Shown piece after piece: positions 27,097 to 35,006 of a stretch of 48,177 bases of DNA. Position 1 is the first letter of the stretch. The number at the start of each line of letters is the position of its first letter. A program made the translations under genes and the position numbers. The DNA is from an uncultured Planctomycetaceae bacterium (lineage in GTDB: Bacteria; Planctomycetota; Planctomycetia; Gemmatales; Gemmataceae). The notes beneath the pieces were generated by a model. That model ran no database searches. It saw only the letters and a list, made by a program, of their open reading frames with translations, and was not told the origin of the DNA. The stretch is taken from positions 1 to 48,177 of the forward strand of contig CAJCCR010000241.1 of assembly GCA_903960945.1 (NCBI GenBank). Reading direction: 5' to 3'.

Positions 27097-27542
27097 AGCC
27101 AAACCGCTTAAAGCTTCTTATTGCCCTGACTTTGTTCTTGTCTTGGATTTGCTATTTAGGCTTTTTAGTCATCCATACCACCCGTGGCATTGATAGCAAA
27201 CCCGTCCGCTTGTCCCGACCACAATTTTTGACTTCTCAACTCGACTTGATTATCGAACCCCGTTTGCAAGAAAACACTGTTGTTGCCCAAGTCACCGAAG
27301 TACTTTATTCCGCATTAAATGATAAAACGCCAAAAGTCGGTGATATCGTAACAATTAACAATCTGGAACTACCCGAAACTCAAAATAAATTCTGGCTCAT
27401 ACCCCTTCGTAGCACAGATTCCGGAAAATCGTTTGAAATTGTACCTATTCCCCCCTCTCCTGGCTTTTCTGGCAGAACTATAAAAATTTACCCTGCTTTC
27501 GATGGCGTTTTACTCCAATACAAAAAATTACCCAAACCTTAA
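27093..27542 (+). CDS. Small membrane-anchored protein of unknown function
   Basis: A 149-residue protein with one N-terminal hydrophobic segment (residues 7-28, LLIALTLFLSWICYLGFLVI), followed by a hydrophilic exported domain rich in beta-type segments and prolines. It does not match a family I recognise. The ATGA overlap with the TIGR04138-type gene suggests coupled translation and a shared role. Confidence 0.7.
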   Translation: MKPNRLKLLIALTLFLSWICYLGFLVIHTTRGIDSKPVRLSRPQFLTSQLDLIIEPRLQENTVVAQVTEVLYSALNDKTPKVGDIVTINNLELPETQNKFWLIPLRSTDSGKSFEIVPIPPSPGFSGRTIKIYPAFDGVLLQYKKLPKP

Positions 27543-27609
27543 ATCCGCTGAAAAACATTTGTCTTTTCAAAAAATATTTAGGTAATTGACCCCGAAGACA
27601 GTTTTAACC

Positions 27610-27638
27610 TTGCCTTAAGGCAATAACTGGCCTATATT
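27610..27638 (+). promoter_or_regulatory. Promoter of the tRNA-tuf operon
   Basis: TTGCCT (27610-27615), exactly 17 bp, then TATATT (27633-27638). The first tRNA begins 24 nt after the -10 box. A strong core promoter here fits a stable-RNA operon. Confidence 0.65.
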
Positions 27639-27661
27639 TACTTTTCTCCAAGGCTAGCCGT

Positions 27662-27733
27662 GCTAGCGTAGCTCAATGGCAGAGCACTGGTTTTGTAAAC
27701 CAGCGGTTGAGGGTTCAAGTCCCTCCGCTAGCT
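27662..27733 (+). tRNA. tRNA-Thr (TGT)
   Basis: A full cloverleaf. The acceptor GCTAGCG/CGCTAGC is perfect. The anticodon loop TTTGTAA, in stem CTGGT/ACCAG, gives TGT. The discriminator base is T. The 3' CCA is not encoded. First of four tRNAs before tuf, as thrU is in E. coli. Confidence 0.96.
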
Positions 27734-27861
27734 CTGTAGAGCAGTTGTAAGAATAGCTTTGAAGAGTATTTTGCAGAAATTTGTTAGTTAATGATTTTAG
27801 CGCCTTCAGATGCTTGATTAAGGGTGAGTATAGCTCTGATGTTAAGGCGGAAAATTCGGCC

Positions 27862-27945
27862 GGGTAGGTGGCCGAGCGGCCAATGGCAACAGACTGTAAA
27901 TCTGTCGGACTTTGTCCTACGGGGGTTCGAATCCCTCTCTACCCA
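27862..27945 (+). tRNA. tRNA-Tyr (GTA)
   Basis: A class II tRNA with a long variable arm. The acceptor GGGTAGG/TCTACCC has one G-U pair. The anticodon stem CAGA/TCTG encloses CTGTAAA, giving GTA. The discriminator is A. Matches tyrU in the conserved order. Confidence 0.96.
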
Positions 27946-27973
27946 CTGAGATTTCTGTAAGATTATCTGCCAT

Positions 27974-28044
27974 GCGGGTGTAGCTCAATGGCAGAGCACC
28001 TGCCTTCCACGCAGGCTATGGGAGTTCGATTCTCCTCACCCGCT
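27974..28044 (+). tRNA. tRNA-Gly (TCC)
   Basis: The acceptor GCGGGTG/CACCCGC is perfect. The anticodon stem CCTGC/GCAGG encloses CTTCCAC, giving TCC. The discriminator is T. Matches glyT in the conserved order. Confidence 0.96.
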
Positions 28045-28071
28045 TTGTGGTTCCCTAAAAAGTTCCACTAC

Positions 28072-28143
<72 letters not shown>

Positions 28144-28177
28144 ATTTAGTAAGTCCGGGCACTTACTACCAATGACT

Positions 28178-28199
28178 CACCCAGTATTTAAACTGGGTG
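28178..28199 (+). terminator. Hairpin between the tRNAs and tuf (terminator or attenuator)
   Basis: CACCCAGT (28178-28185) pairs with ACTGGGTG (28192-28199) around a 6-nt loop. A T-rich stretch with TTTTT follows about 8 nt later. It may let only part of the tRNA transcripts reach tuf, or be an RNA processing site. Confidence 0.55.
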
Positions 28200-28310
28200 T
28201 TCATCTGTTTTTAAAAATAACAGGTGTACTTTATTGGTTTTTTCCTAGAATCTTGGATGTGGCTTTTGTAGGCATCCTTGTTAACCTTATTTTGATCTTT
28301 CGGAGGCGTG

Positions 28311-29525
28311 ATGGCTAAGGAAATTTTCAATCGTAATAAACCCCATGTTAATGTTGGAACCATTGGGCATATTGACCATGGCAAAACTACCACGACAGCA
28401 GCAATTGTTGCTCGTCGAGCTCACATCAACAAAGTCCTGAAATTCAAGGATTACAAGGAAATCGCCAAAGGCGGTACCGTCCGCGATGATCTTAAAACCG
28501 TTACCATCGCTGTTGCGCATGTCGAATACGAAACCGATAAACGCCACTATGCACACATCGATTGCCCAGGCCATGCCGACTATATCAAAAACATGATTAC
28601 TGGCGCAGCACAAATGGATGGTGCCATCCTTGTGGTTGCTGCAAACGACGGCCCAATGCCCCAAACGCGCGAACATATTTTGCTCGCCCGCCAAGTGGGT
28701 GTGCCTAAAGTTGTTGTTTACCTCAACAAAGTAGATCTCGTTGACGATCCAGAACTTCTTGAACTTGTTGAAATGGAAATTCGCGAACTTCTTAATAAGT
28801 ACGAATTCCCTGGCGATGAAGTTCCTATCATTCGTGGTAGCTCACTTCCCGTTATGCTTACTGGCGGCAAAGATGATGCTGCTGGCAAATGCCTTGACAA
28901 CCTCATGGACGCTTTGGATTCCTACATCCCTGACCCTGTTCGTGAAGAAGATAAGCCTTTCTTGATGAGCATCGAAGATGTGTTCTCCATCAAAGGTCGT
29001 GGTACTGTTGCTACTGGCCGTATCGAACGCGGTGCTTGTAAAGTTGGTGACGAAGTTGAAATTCTTGGACTCCGCAAGGATCCAGTGAAAACCGTTATCA
29101 CAGGTATCGAAATGTTCCAGAAGACTCTCGATAGAGGCCAAGCTGGCGACAATGTTGGTGTATTGCTTCGTGGTATTGACCGCGATGGCGTTGAACGTGG
29201 TCAGGTTCTTGCTAAACCAGGCAGTATCAACATCCATACCAAATTCGAATGTTCAATTTATGTGCTTAGCAAAGAAGAAGGTGGTAGACACACCGCATTC
29301 TTTAGCGGCTATCGTCCCCAGTTCTATTTCCGCACCACTGATGTTACAGGCTCTGTAACTTTACCTGCTGGTGTTGAAATGTGTATGCCTGGTGACAATG
29401 TTAAGAATTTAGTGGTTCAACTCTTGCCAGATTCCCCAATTGCTATGGAAGAAGGCCTCCGCTTTGCAATTCGTGAAGGTGGCAGAACTGTTGGATCTGG
29501 CGTGGTTACCAAGATTCTTGAGTAA
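28311..29525 (+). CDS. tuf: Elongation factor Tu
   Basis: The 404-residue GTPase delivers aminoacyl-tRNA to the ribosome. GTP motifs: GHIDHGKT (19-26), DCPGH (84-88) and NKVD. The three domains are complete, ending in [14 protein letters not shown]. The switch I/G2 motif reads KTVTI (62-66) rather than the near-universal RGITI. The catalytic-site Thr is kept at 65, but the Arg-Gly pair is lost. G1 also has TTTT where most bacteria have TTLT. I recall similar G2 sequences in some Gemmataceae EF-Tu proteins. A GGAGG site lies 4 nt before ATG 28311, making the GTG at 28308 unlikely. Sits after four tRNAs, as tufB does. Confidence 0.97.
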   Translation: MAKEIFNRNKPHVNVGTIGHIDHGKTTTTAAIVARRAHINKVLKFKDYKEIAKGGTVRDDLKTVTIAVAHVEYETDKRHYAHIDCPGHADYIKNMITGAAQMDGAILVVAANDGPMPQTREHILLARQVGVPKVVVYLNKVDLVDDPELLELVEMEIRELLNKYEFPGDEVPIIRGSSLPVMLTGGKDDAAGKCLDNLMDALDSYIPDPVREEDKPFLMSIEDVFSIKGRGTVATGRIERGACKVGDEVEILGLRKDPVKTVITGIEMFQKTLDRGQAGDNVGVLLRGIDRDGVERGQVLAKPGSINIHTKFECSIYVLSKEEGGRHTAFFSGYRPQFYFRTTDVTGSVTLPAGVEMCMPGDNVKNLVVQLLPDSPIAMEEGLRFAIREGGRTVGSGVVTKILE

Positions 29526-29547
29526 CACCAGCCTTGTTAAAGCCGCG

Positions 29548-29593
29548 GGGCGCCCGCTACGGAACTATTTCCATTCGGGTGCCCTTGGTTTTT
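29548..29593 (+). terminator. Terminator after tuf
   Basis: A 9-bp GC-rich stem (29548-29556 with 29576-29584, GGGCGCCCG/CGGGTGCCC, one G-U) has an inner GGAA/TTCC hairpin. TTGGTTTTT follows. A strong stop, so rpmG downstream depends on read-through or another promoter. Confidence 0.78.
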
Positions 29594-29619
29594 AAACTAC
29601 TAGTAAATTGGAGTTTACG

Positions 29620-29772
29620 ATGCGTGAATATGTTTGGCTAGAATGCACCGAATCAGGCGAACGCAACTACAGGGCTCAAAAAGAAACCCGTGGGCCAGAA
29701 CGCCTCGAACTTAAGAAGTATTGCCCAAAATTGCGCAAGGTTACTATTCATAAAGAAACCCGCAAAAAGTAA
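29620..29772 (+). CDS. rpmG: Ribosomal protein L33
   Basis: A 50-residue basic protein starting MREYVWLECTESGERNY and ending in HKETRKK, the L33 pattern. It has only two cysteines (in ECTES and YCPKL), so the CxxC pairs of the zinc-binding form are broken and it is the zinc-free C-minus type. GGAG at 29610-29613 lies 6 nt before the ATG. Its place between tuf and tRNA-Trp/secE is the usual one in many bacteria. Confidence 0.95.
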   Translation: MREYVWLECTESGERNYRAQKETRGPERLELKKYCPKLRKVTIHKETRKK

Positions 29773-29828
29773 TTCCTGCCAACCTATGCCTTGGTTATGA
29801 TTAGATAAAGGTTGGTTACATGATTAAT

Positions 29829-29901
29829 ACGGGTGTAGCTCAACTGGCAGAGCACCGGTCTCCAAAACCGGGGGTTGAAGGTTCGACTCCCTCCGCCCGT
29901 G
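29829..29901 (+). tRNA. tRNA-Trp (CCA)
   Basis: The acceptor ACGGGTG/CGCCCGT has one G-U pair. The anticodon stem CCGGT/ACCGG encloses CTCCAAA, giving CCA. The T stem GAAGG/CCCTC has one A-C mismatch. The discriminator is G. Location before secE-nusG is the classical one. Confidence 0.94.
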
Positions 29902-30011
29902 TTCTTAAAAATATTATCGGGAAAAAAAATAATTTTCTCGTATGATCTTCTTTGGCGAACTATTGCTAACTCGCCTGGTTTTTTCAAACAGTCGGTATTC
30001 GTAGGACAAAA

Positions 30012-31292
30012 ATGGCATCGACCATTAAAAATAAACCCGATTCAGCACCCTCCTTTATAAACGCTAATCCTGCGATTTATAGTTTGGGCTTTCTCGTACT
30101 CTTCGTTGCTATTGCTTATGCTTTGCTGCAACTTCTTCCTTTGGTGTGGTTTGATCTTTTAAAATTCCCAGCAACTTCTACCTCTAATATCACACTCACC
30201 TTGGTAGGATTTGGTCTTGGTATCACTGCTTTAATTATCATCGGAAAAAACAAAATATTCCACGAACTACCAGGCCTCAAAGCAGGTATTTTTATCGGAT
30301 TTGTTCTAGTGCTTGCCAATCTCTATTTTGATTCTATTTGGGGTAAATTTACTGAAAGTCTAGTATTCGATAAAAGAGTCTTCCCAGAATCCTTTGGGTT
30401 GGGCTTGGCTGGTGCAGGCGCCGCTCTTGCTGCAATAGGTTCATTTATCTTTTTCTTCCGCCCTAGCAATATCAAACTTTTTAATCGTATTGAAGAACAA
30501 GGTTGGTTTTCCCGAGATTCATTCAAACAAAATCAAGGATCCAAAATCCGAAGAGGCACAATCATGTGTCTTTTAATTTTGTTCGGTACCGGCATCATGA
30601 CTCTTGTTCGTAATGATACCCTTGCAAGAAATGGCTCCAACTGGCAGATCGAAATACCTTATACAGGTAAAGTTAAGATAAACCCTGATAAAGTAGGTGA
30701 CGCGCTAGCGTTTCTTCAGTCCGCTGGTTATAAAACTGATGGTGACCTATTAGTTTCTCGTGCAGATTTCCGTATGGCTAATTCAGCCATTGACCCAAAC
30801 CTCTTTATCAAAATTGGTTTGTTAACCGGTGATTCTAAATATAAAATAGGTGAGATAGTATCAAAAGATTCTTTCCAAGAAGAATCACGTGAATTAATTA
30901 AAAATGATCGCAAGCCTGCTGAATCTGTTCCACTCAAAATTGCTGAAGGAACTGTTATCTATCGTTCCTTGATTTTGCTGCCTGGAATTCAGTTCTCAGG
31001 ACCGATACTTTTAATCATTCTTGCATTATGGATCTCGTGGAAAGTTGTCAATATTCCGGTATTTGCCGATTTCTTGATCGCAACTGAAGCCGAGATGAAT
31101 AAGGTTTCCTGGACAACCAAAAAGAAGTTGTTTCATGATACCATTGTGGTTTTAACCACCTTGGTTTTGATGTCTGTCTTTTTGTTTGCGATGGATCAGT
31201 TTTGGAGAATTTTCCTGACAAAAGCGGGGGTGCTTCGCTTCGGTCAGGATAGTGTTCAGAAAAATACAAGTGTTGACCTGAAAAAATGGTAA
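30012..31292 (+). CDS. secE: Preprotein translocase SecE with a large N-terminal membrane domain
   Basis: The 426-residue protein ends in a true SecE domain from about residue 352: ATEAEMNKVSW, then a single long span (IVVLTTLVLMSVFLFAM). SecE clamps SecY in the inner membrane. Unusually, some 330 residues come first, with about six more predicted spans (four in the first 150 residues, one near 185, one near 325) and a soluble loop (about 200-310). Ordinary SecE is 60-130 residues. Position directly before nusG confirms the identity. An AGGA site lies 6 nt before ATG 30012. The extra domain may be a translocon accessory; its job is unknown. Confidence 0.93.
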   Translation: MASTIKNKPDSAPSFINANPAIYSLGFLVLFVAIAYALLQLLPLVWFDLLKFPATSTSNITLTLVGFGLGITALIIIGKNKIFHELPGLKAGIFIGFVLVLANLYFDSIWGKFTESLVFDKRVFPESFGLGLAGAGAALAAIGSFIFFFRPSNIKLFNRIEEQGWFSRDSFKQNQGSKIRRGTIMCLLILFGTGIMTLVRNDTLARNGSNWQIEIPYTGKVKINPDKVGDALAFLQSAGYKTDGDLLVSRADFRMANSAIDPNLFIKIGLLTGDSKYKIGEIVSKDSFQEESRELIKNDRKPAESVPLKIAEGTVIYRSLILLPGIQFSGPILLIILALWISWKVVNIPVFADFLIATEAEMNKVSWTTKKKLFHDTIVVLTTLVLMSVFLFAMDQFWRIFLTKAGVLRFGQDSVQKNTSVDLKKW

Positions 31293-31316
31293 ACAACTGT
31301 TTCGGAGTTCGAAACA

Positions 31317-31958
31317 ATGGTATCGGATAATTTAGAACAACCTGTTGACCCTTCAGTAGAATCTGAAAGTCATCCCGTTCAAAGTTCTACACCTGAAATT
31401 AGTGCAAAACCTAGCTTGGGCAAAAGCTGGTATGTTGTCAAAGTTCAGAGTGGTAGAGAAGAATCCATCAAAGAAGCACTCGAAAAACGAGTCAAAATTG
31501 ATGGCTTGGAAGAATTCTTTGGCCAAATCCATATTCCAATTGAAAAAGTAACGGAAATGCGCAGGGGCAAAAGAGTCTCCAGAGAAAGAAAGCTTTTTCC
31601 TGGTTATCTTATGGTCGAAGTCGAATTTAATGACCCGATCTTGTATTTGTTCCGCGAAACCACTGGTGTTGGCGATTTTGTAGGTGGCACTGCCACTCAT
31701 AAACTTCCCACCCCAATGAGTGAGCGTGAAATCGAGCGCATGCTCCGTGTCAAAGGTGATAATGTTGCTGCTACCGTTGTTAGCAGACCCGCTTTTGATG
31801 CAGGCGATCGAATCAAGGTAAAGGATGGAACCTTTGCAGGCATGGATGGCGAAGTCAAAGAAATCATGGAAGCATTGGGCCGAGTTAAAGTGGAATTAAC
31901 TATTTTTGGAAGGCCAGTTCCCGTTGAATTGGAATACTGGCAAGTTGAAATCGTTTAA
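31317..31958 (+). CDS. nusG: Transcription termination/antitermination factor NusG
   Basis: The 213-residue protein starts with an acidic, Pro/Ser-rich tail of about 35 residues. Then comes the NGN domain (SWYVVKVQSGREESI, PGYLMVEVEF) and a C-terminal KOW domain (DRIKVKDGTFAGMDGEV). NusG binds the RNA polymerase clamp and links to Rho or S10. The N-terminal tail is longer than in E. coli. Gene order secE-nusG-rplK is conserved. Confidence 0.95.
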   Translation: MVSDNLEQPVDPSVESESHPVQSSTPEISAKPSLGKSWYVVKVQSGREESIKEALEKRVKIDGLEEFFGQIHIPIEKVTEMRRGKRVSRERKLFPGYLMVEVEFNDPILYLFRETTGVGDFVGGTATHKLPTPMSEREIERMLRVKGDNVAATVVSRPAFDAGDRIKVKDGTFAGMDGEVKEIMEALGRVKVELTIFGRPVPVELEYWQVEIV

Positions 31959-31971
31959 ATAAGGGTTTGAA

Positions 31972-32436
31972 ATGGCAAAGCAAGTTACAGCTCAGATTCG
32001 TCTACAGTGTCCAGGTGGTTTGGCTACCCCTGCACCACCAGTTGGCCCAGCATTGGGGCAACATGGTGTGAATATTGGGGCATTTGTATCCCAATTCAAT
32101 GAACGAACTAAAGATAACAAAGGTATTATCGTACCTATCGTTATCACAGTTTATTCTGATCGTTCTTTTGAATTTATTGTGAAAAGCCCTCCAGCTTCCA
32201 TCCTTCTGAAAATTGCTGCAGGCATTCCTCCCGAAAAGAAAAAGGGCGGTGATGTTATTCCTGGTGACGAGAAAACCAAGGGAAGTGGTAAATACAAAGG
32301 CTTTAAAGTATCACAAGCTCAAGTTCGAGATATCGCACAAAAGAAACTTGTTGACCTTAATGCTCGTGATTTAGATCATGCTGCTCGTATCATTGCTGGT
32401 ACTGCTAGAAGCCTTGGTTTAACAGTCGAAGCTTAA
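31972..32436 (+). CDS. rplK: Ribosomal protein L11
   Basis: A 154-residue protein with the L11 N-terminal motif [16 protein letters not shown] and the C-terminal RNA-binding segment ending GTARSLGL. It forms the GTPase-associated centre of the 50S. It is about 12 residues longer than E. coli L11, through an insertion after [10 protein letters not shown] (about residues 88-105), between the two domains. AAGGG precedes ATG 31972. Starts the rplKAJL block. Confidence 0.96.
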   Translation: MAKQVTAQIRLQCPGGLATPAPPVGPALGQHGVNIGAFVSQFNERTKDNKGIIVPIVITVYSDRSFEFIVKSPPASILLKIAAGIPPEKKKGGDVIPGDEKTKGSGKYKGFKVSQAQVRDIAQKKLVDLNARDLDHAARIIAGTARSLGLTVEA

Positions 32437-32460
32437 GCATAAATAAAAATCGTCAAGAAA

Positions 32461-32480
32461 CGGCCAATTTCTAGTGGCCG
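32461..32480 (+). repeat. Hairpin in the rplK-rplA gap
   Basis: CGGCCA (32461-32466) and TGGCCG (32475-32480) form a 6-bp stem with an 8-nt loop, 53 nt before the rplA start. It could be a processing or control element. Confidence 0.4.
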
Positions 32481-32533
32481 ATCTTGCTATTTGTATCTAC
32501 TATAAATATTCACGAATAATTTGGGAAATAGTC

Positions 32534-33367
32534 ATGGCAAAATCAGAAAAAGAACCAAAAGTCTCAGAAGAAGCAACAGTCCCTGTTGCTACCCCTAAGG
32601 CGGCACCTGCAAACTCAAATTCTGAATCTTCCGGTAAAAGGAAGGGCAAGCAACCAGGTAGGCCACCGCATAAGGGTAAAAAGCTAAAAGCTCAGATTGC
32701 TACAATCTACGCGAAAGTAACTAAAGAAGGCCAAGTTTCTTTAGACAAAGCAATCACTATTCTTAAACAAGTTAAACGCGCCAAATTTGATGAATCTATC
32801 GAAATTCACATGAGCTTGGGTATTGACTCCGCTCAAAGCGATCAGATGATTCGTGGTAGTGTTGCTCTTCCTCATGGTGTAGGCAAGAAGGTTCGCGTTC
32901 TTGTTTTCTGCCAAGGCGATAATACTGCTAAAGCAACTGCTGCAGGTGCGGATTTCGTTGGTGAAGGCGATCTAATCAAAAAGATTCAGTCCGAAAACTG
33001 GCTTGACTTCGATGTTGTTCTTGCAACCCAAGACATGATGGGGCAAGTAAGTCGCCTTGGTAAGGTTCTTGGACCCCGTGGTTTAATGCCAACACCAAAG
33101 GCAGGCACCGTTATTGGCTCGGGTCAAGATATTGGTGCAATTGTTAGAGAATTTAAATCGGGTAAAGTTGAATATCGTTCAGACAAAGGTGGCAATGTGC
33201 ACGCAGGCATTGGCAAAATTAGCTTCGATACCGACAAAATAGCTTCAAATGCTTTGGCTTTTGTTGAACAAGTTCGAGCATCAAAGCCTACCGGCATTCG
33301 TGGTAACTATATTAAGTCTGTAACAATATCAGCGACGATGTGTCCTGGAATTCCAGTCACAATTTAA
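32534..33367 (+). CDS. rplA: Ribosomal protein L1
   Basis: A 277-residue protein. The L1 core begins near residue 48 and includes [15 protein letters not shown] and the 23S rRNA-binding loop toward the C-terminus ([15 protein letters not shown]). L1 forms the mobile stalk and in many bacteria represses its own operon. The first 45 residues are an extra Ala/Pro/Lys/Ser-rich tail ([16 protein letters not shown]) lacking in E. coli. ATG 32534 is preferred to the upstream open frame from 32474 because it gives the normal MAKSEK-type start. Confidence 0.95.
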   Translation: MAKSEKEPKVSEEATVPVATPKAAPANSNSESSGKRKGKQPGRPPHKGKKLKAQIATIYAKVTKEGQVSLDKAITILKQVKRAKFDESIEIHMSLGIDSAQSDQMIRGSVALPHGVGKKVRVLVFCQGDNTAKATAAGADFVGEGDLIKKIQSENWLDFDVVLATQDMMGQVSRLGKVLGPRGLMPTPKAGTVIGSGQDIGAIVREFKSGKVEYRSDKGGNVHAGIGKISFDTDKIASNALAFVEQVRASKPTGIRGNYIKSVTISATMCPGIPVTI

Positions 33368-33384
33368 TTAAATCAACAAGATAA

Positions 33385-33406
33385 GATCAAACATTAGAGT
33401 TTGATC
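33385..33406 (+). repeat. Hairpin upstream of rplJ
   Basis: A perfect 8-bp inverted repeat GATCAAAC (33385-33392) and GTTTGATC (33399-33406) with a 6-nt loop lies 22 nt before ATG 33428. It may act in L10 leader control or RNA cleavage. Confidence 0.45.
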
Positions 33407-33427
33407 CCTTAGCAGGATAAAGAAAAT

Positions 33428-34000
33428 ATGAGTAAGTTAATCAAAGGTATGGAAATTGAAGCCCTTCGTAAGGACTTTAAAAATGTTAAGGATTTAGTAT
33501 TTCTTGAAGTTCAAGGAATTACTGCTCAAAATAACACGAGTCTTCGTGCAACTCTTAGAAAAAAGAAAATTCACTTCAAAGTTGTTAAAAACACTTTGGC
33601 GAGAATGGTTTTGTCTGAACAGGGCATCAACATTGCAAGGGATTCTGCTTATTTCCATGGTCCTACTGTTTTGGTTTGGGGTACAAATTCAATCGCAGAA
33701 TTATGCCGAGAACTCGAAGCCGAACTCAAGAATCCTAAAACCGCAGCAGGTTACAAAACAACTGTAAAAATTAAAGGCGCAGTGGCAGACTCTTTGCTTG
33801 TTCCGTTTGATGTAGCTATCAAGATGCCAACTCGCGAAGAAGCAATTGGAACTATCGCTGGTATGATCCTTGCACCTGGTGCAAAACTTGCCAGCCAGAT
33901 TATTTCAGTTGGTGGCATCATTGCCAGTCAGATTAAAACAATTTCCGAAAGAATTCCTGCAGAAACCACTGGGGTTGCTGCAGAGTCTACCGCCAGCTAG
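33428..34000 (+). CDS. rplJ: Ribosomal protein L10
   Basis: A 190-residue protein. The N-terminal rRNA-binding half contains VQGITAQNNTSLRATLRKKKIHFKVVKNTLA. The C-terminal helix that holds L7/L12 dimers ends in an Ala/Thr/Glu-rich tail. It anchors the L12 stalk. Followed by rplL, as in nearly all bacteria. An AGGATAAAG site lies before the ATG. Confidence 0.94.
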   Translation: MSKLIKGMEIEALRKDFKNVKDLVFLEVQGITAQNNTSLRATLRKKKIHFKVVKNTLARMVLSEQGINIARDSAYFHGPTVLVWGTNSIAELCRELEAELKNPKTAAGYKTTVKIKGAVADSLLVPFDVAIKMPTREEAIGTIAGMILAPGAKLASQIISVGGIIASQIKTISERIPAETTGVAAESTAS

Positions 34001-34033
34001 GGGTCTTTTTTTAACCGTTATTACGCACCAATC

Positions 34034-34053
34034 GCTGCTAAGCTTCAAGCAGC
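34034..34053 (+). repeat. Hairpin in the rplJ-rplL gap
   Basis: GCTGCT (34034-34039) and AGCAGC (34048-34053) form a 6-bp stem with an 8-nt loop, 22 nt before rplL. Hairpins here often set the higher yield of L12. Confidence 0.4.
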
Positions 34054-34075
34054 AATTTAAGAAAGGAAAGTTTTC

Positions 34076-34486
34076 ATGTCCGATGCAACAACCTACGCTC
34101 CAGAGATTTCAGAACTTGGAGAAAAAATCGTTTCCCTTACCTTGCTCAAGGCAGTCGAATTGGCTGATTACCTTGAAAAGGTTCACAATATTAAACCTGC
34201 TGCAGGCGGTGGCGTTATGATGGCAGCCGCTGGTGGCGCTGCTGCTGGCGCTGAAGCTGCTCCAGCTAAAACTGAATTCACCGTGGTTTTGGATGGCGTT
34301 GCTGCTGCTGACAAGAAAATCAGCATCATCAAGGTTGTTCGCGAAATCACCGGCCTAGGCTTGAAAGAAGCTAAGGATTTGGTTGAAGGCGCTCCTAAGA
34401 ATGTTAAGGAAAACATTGCTAAGGACGAAGCTGAATCTGTCAAGAAAAAGCTTGAAGATGCTGGCGCAAAAATAAGCTTGAAGTAA
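34076..34486 (+). CDS. rplL: Ribosomal protein L7/L12
   Basis: A 136-residue acidic protein. It has an N-terminal dimerisation helix ([23 protein letters not shown]), a Gly/Ala-rich hinge (about 43-63) and the C-terminal factor-binding domain ([24 protein letters not shown]). It recruits translational GTPases such as the EF-Tu and EF-G of this window. A GGAAAG site lies 5-6 nt before ATG 34076. Confidence 0.96.
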   Translation: MSDATTYAPEISELGEKIVSLTLLKAVELADYLEKVHNIKPAAGGGVMMAAAGGAAAGAEAAPAKTEFTVVLDGVAAADKKISIIKVVREITGLGLKEAKDLVEGAPKNVKENIAKDEAESVKKKLEDAGAKISLK

Positions 34487-34499
34487 ATAAAGCGAATTA

Positions 34500-34541
34500 T
34501 TCCGGATAGCTTCTTTAAGAAATTAAAGCTGTTATCCGGAA
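34500..34541 (+). terminator. Terminator/attenuator after rplL
   Basis: TTCCGGATA (34500-34508) pairs with TATCCGGAA (34533-34541). An inner AGCTT/AAGCT extends the stem. TTCATTTGTTTTTTGTTTTG follows. It probably ends or lowers transcription before rpoB. Confidence 0.7.
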
Positions 34542-35006
34542 TTCATTTGTTTTTTGTTTTGCAATGCTTAGTTCTTGTGGTTTAATACGAAAATACTTGG
34601 TTTGTTTGATATTTGCTCTGAATTAAGGAAATGGATTCCCTTTATTTAGAATTGCTGCTGTTTGGAAGGGAAAGCTCACTTAAATATGTCAGCAAAAGGA
34701 TATCCTATTATCGAGTTATTTGATTTTACTAAGGCACTTAGCCAGGTTAATATACCTGGCTTTAGCTATTTTGGGAGATTTTATCTTATGCCAAAAAATC
34801 TTGGTAATGTCTATATCGGTTTAAATCAGAATGTAATTAAGCTAACTGGCTTTGCTTTAACGTTATTGAGTCCTCCGACTTTTATTATTAACTTTTGATG
34901 TTCCCGTTGGGCTGACTTGGGAACGGTTTTGGTTTGTCACCTCTTTCGTACCTGTCGGCATTATTGAACTTTGCTTGGAATCCACCAAGGGTAGGAGCTA
35001 CTTGCC
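34542..35006 (+). other. Long leader/intergenic region before rpoB
   Basis: This 465-nt stretch has no convincing gene. It holds a perfect 8-bp inverted repeat, AGCCAGGT/ACCTGGCT, at 34740-34747 and 34754-34761 with loop TAATAT, and a good AGGAG site at 34993-34997 for rpoB. A 78-codon open frame at 34662-34898 has no ribosome binding site or family pattern and is probably chance. It likely contains an rpoBC promoter and a structured leader, but no promoter stands out. Confidence 0.5.

Noticed and set aside
34662-34898. 78-codon frame between rplL and rpoB
   Set aside because: No Shine-Dalgarno, low-complexity hydrophobic/aromatic composition, and it runs through the palindrome at 34740-34761; more likely leader DNA.
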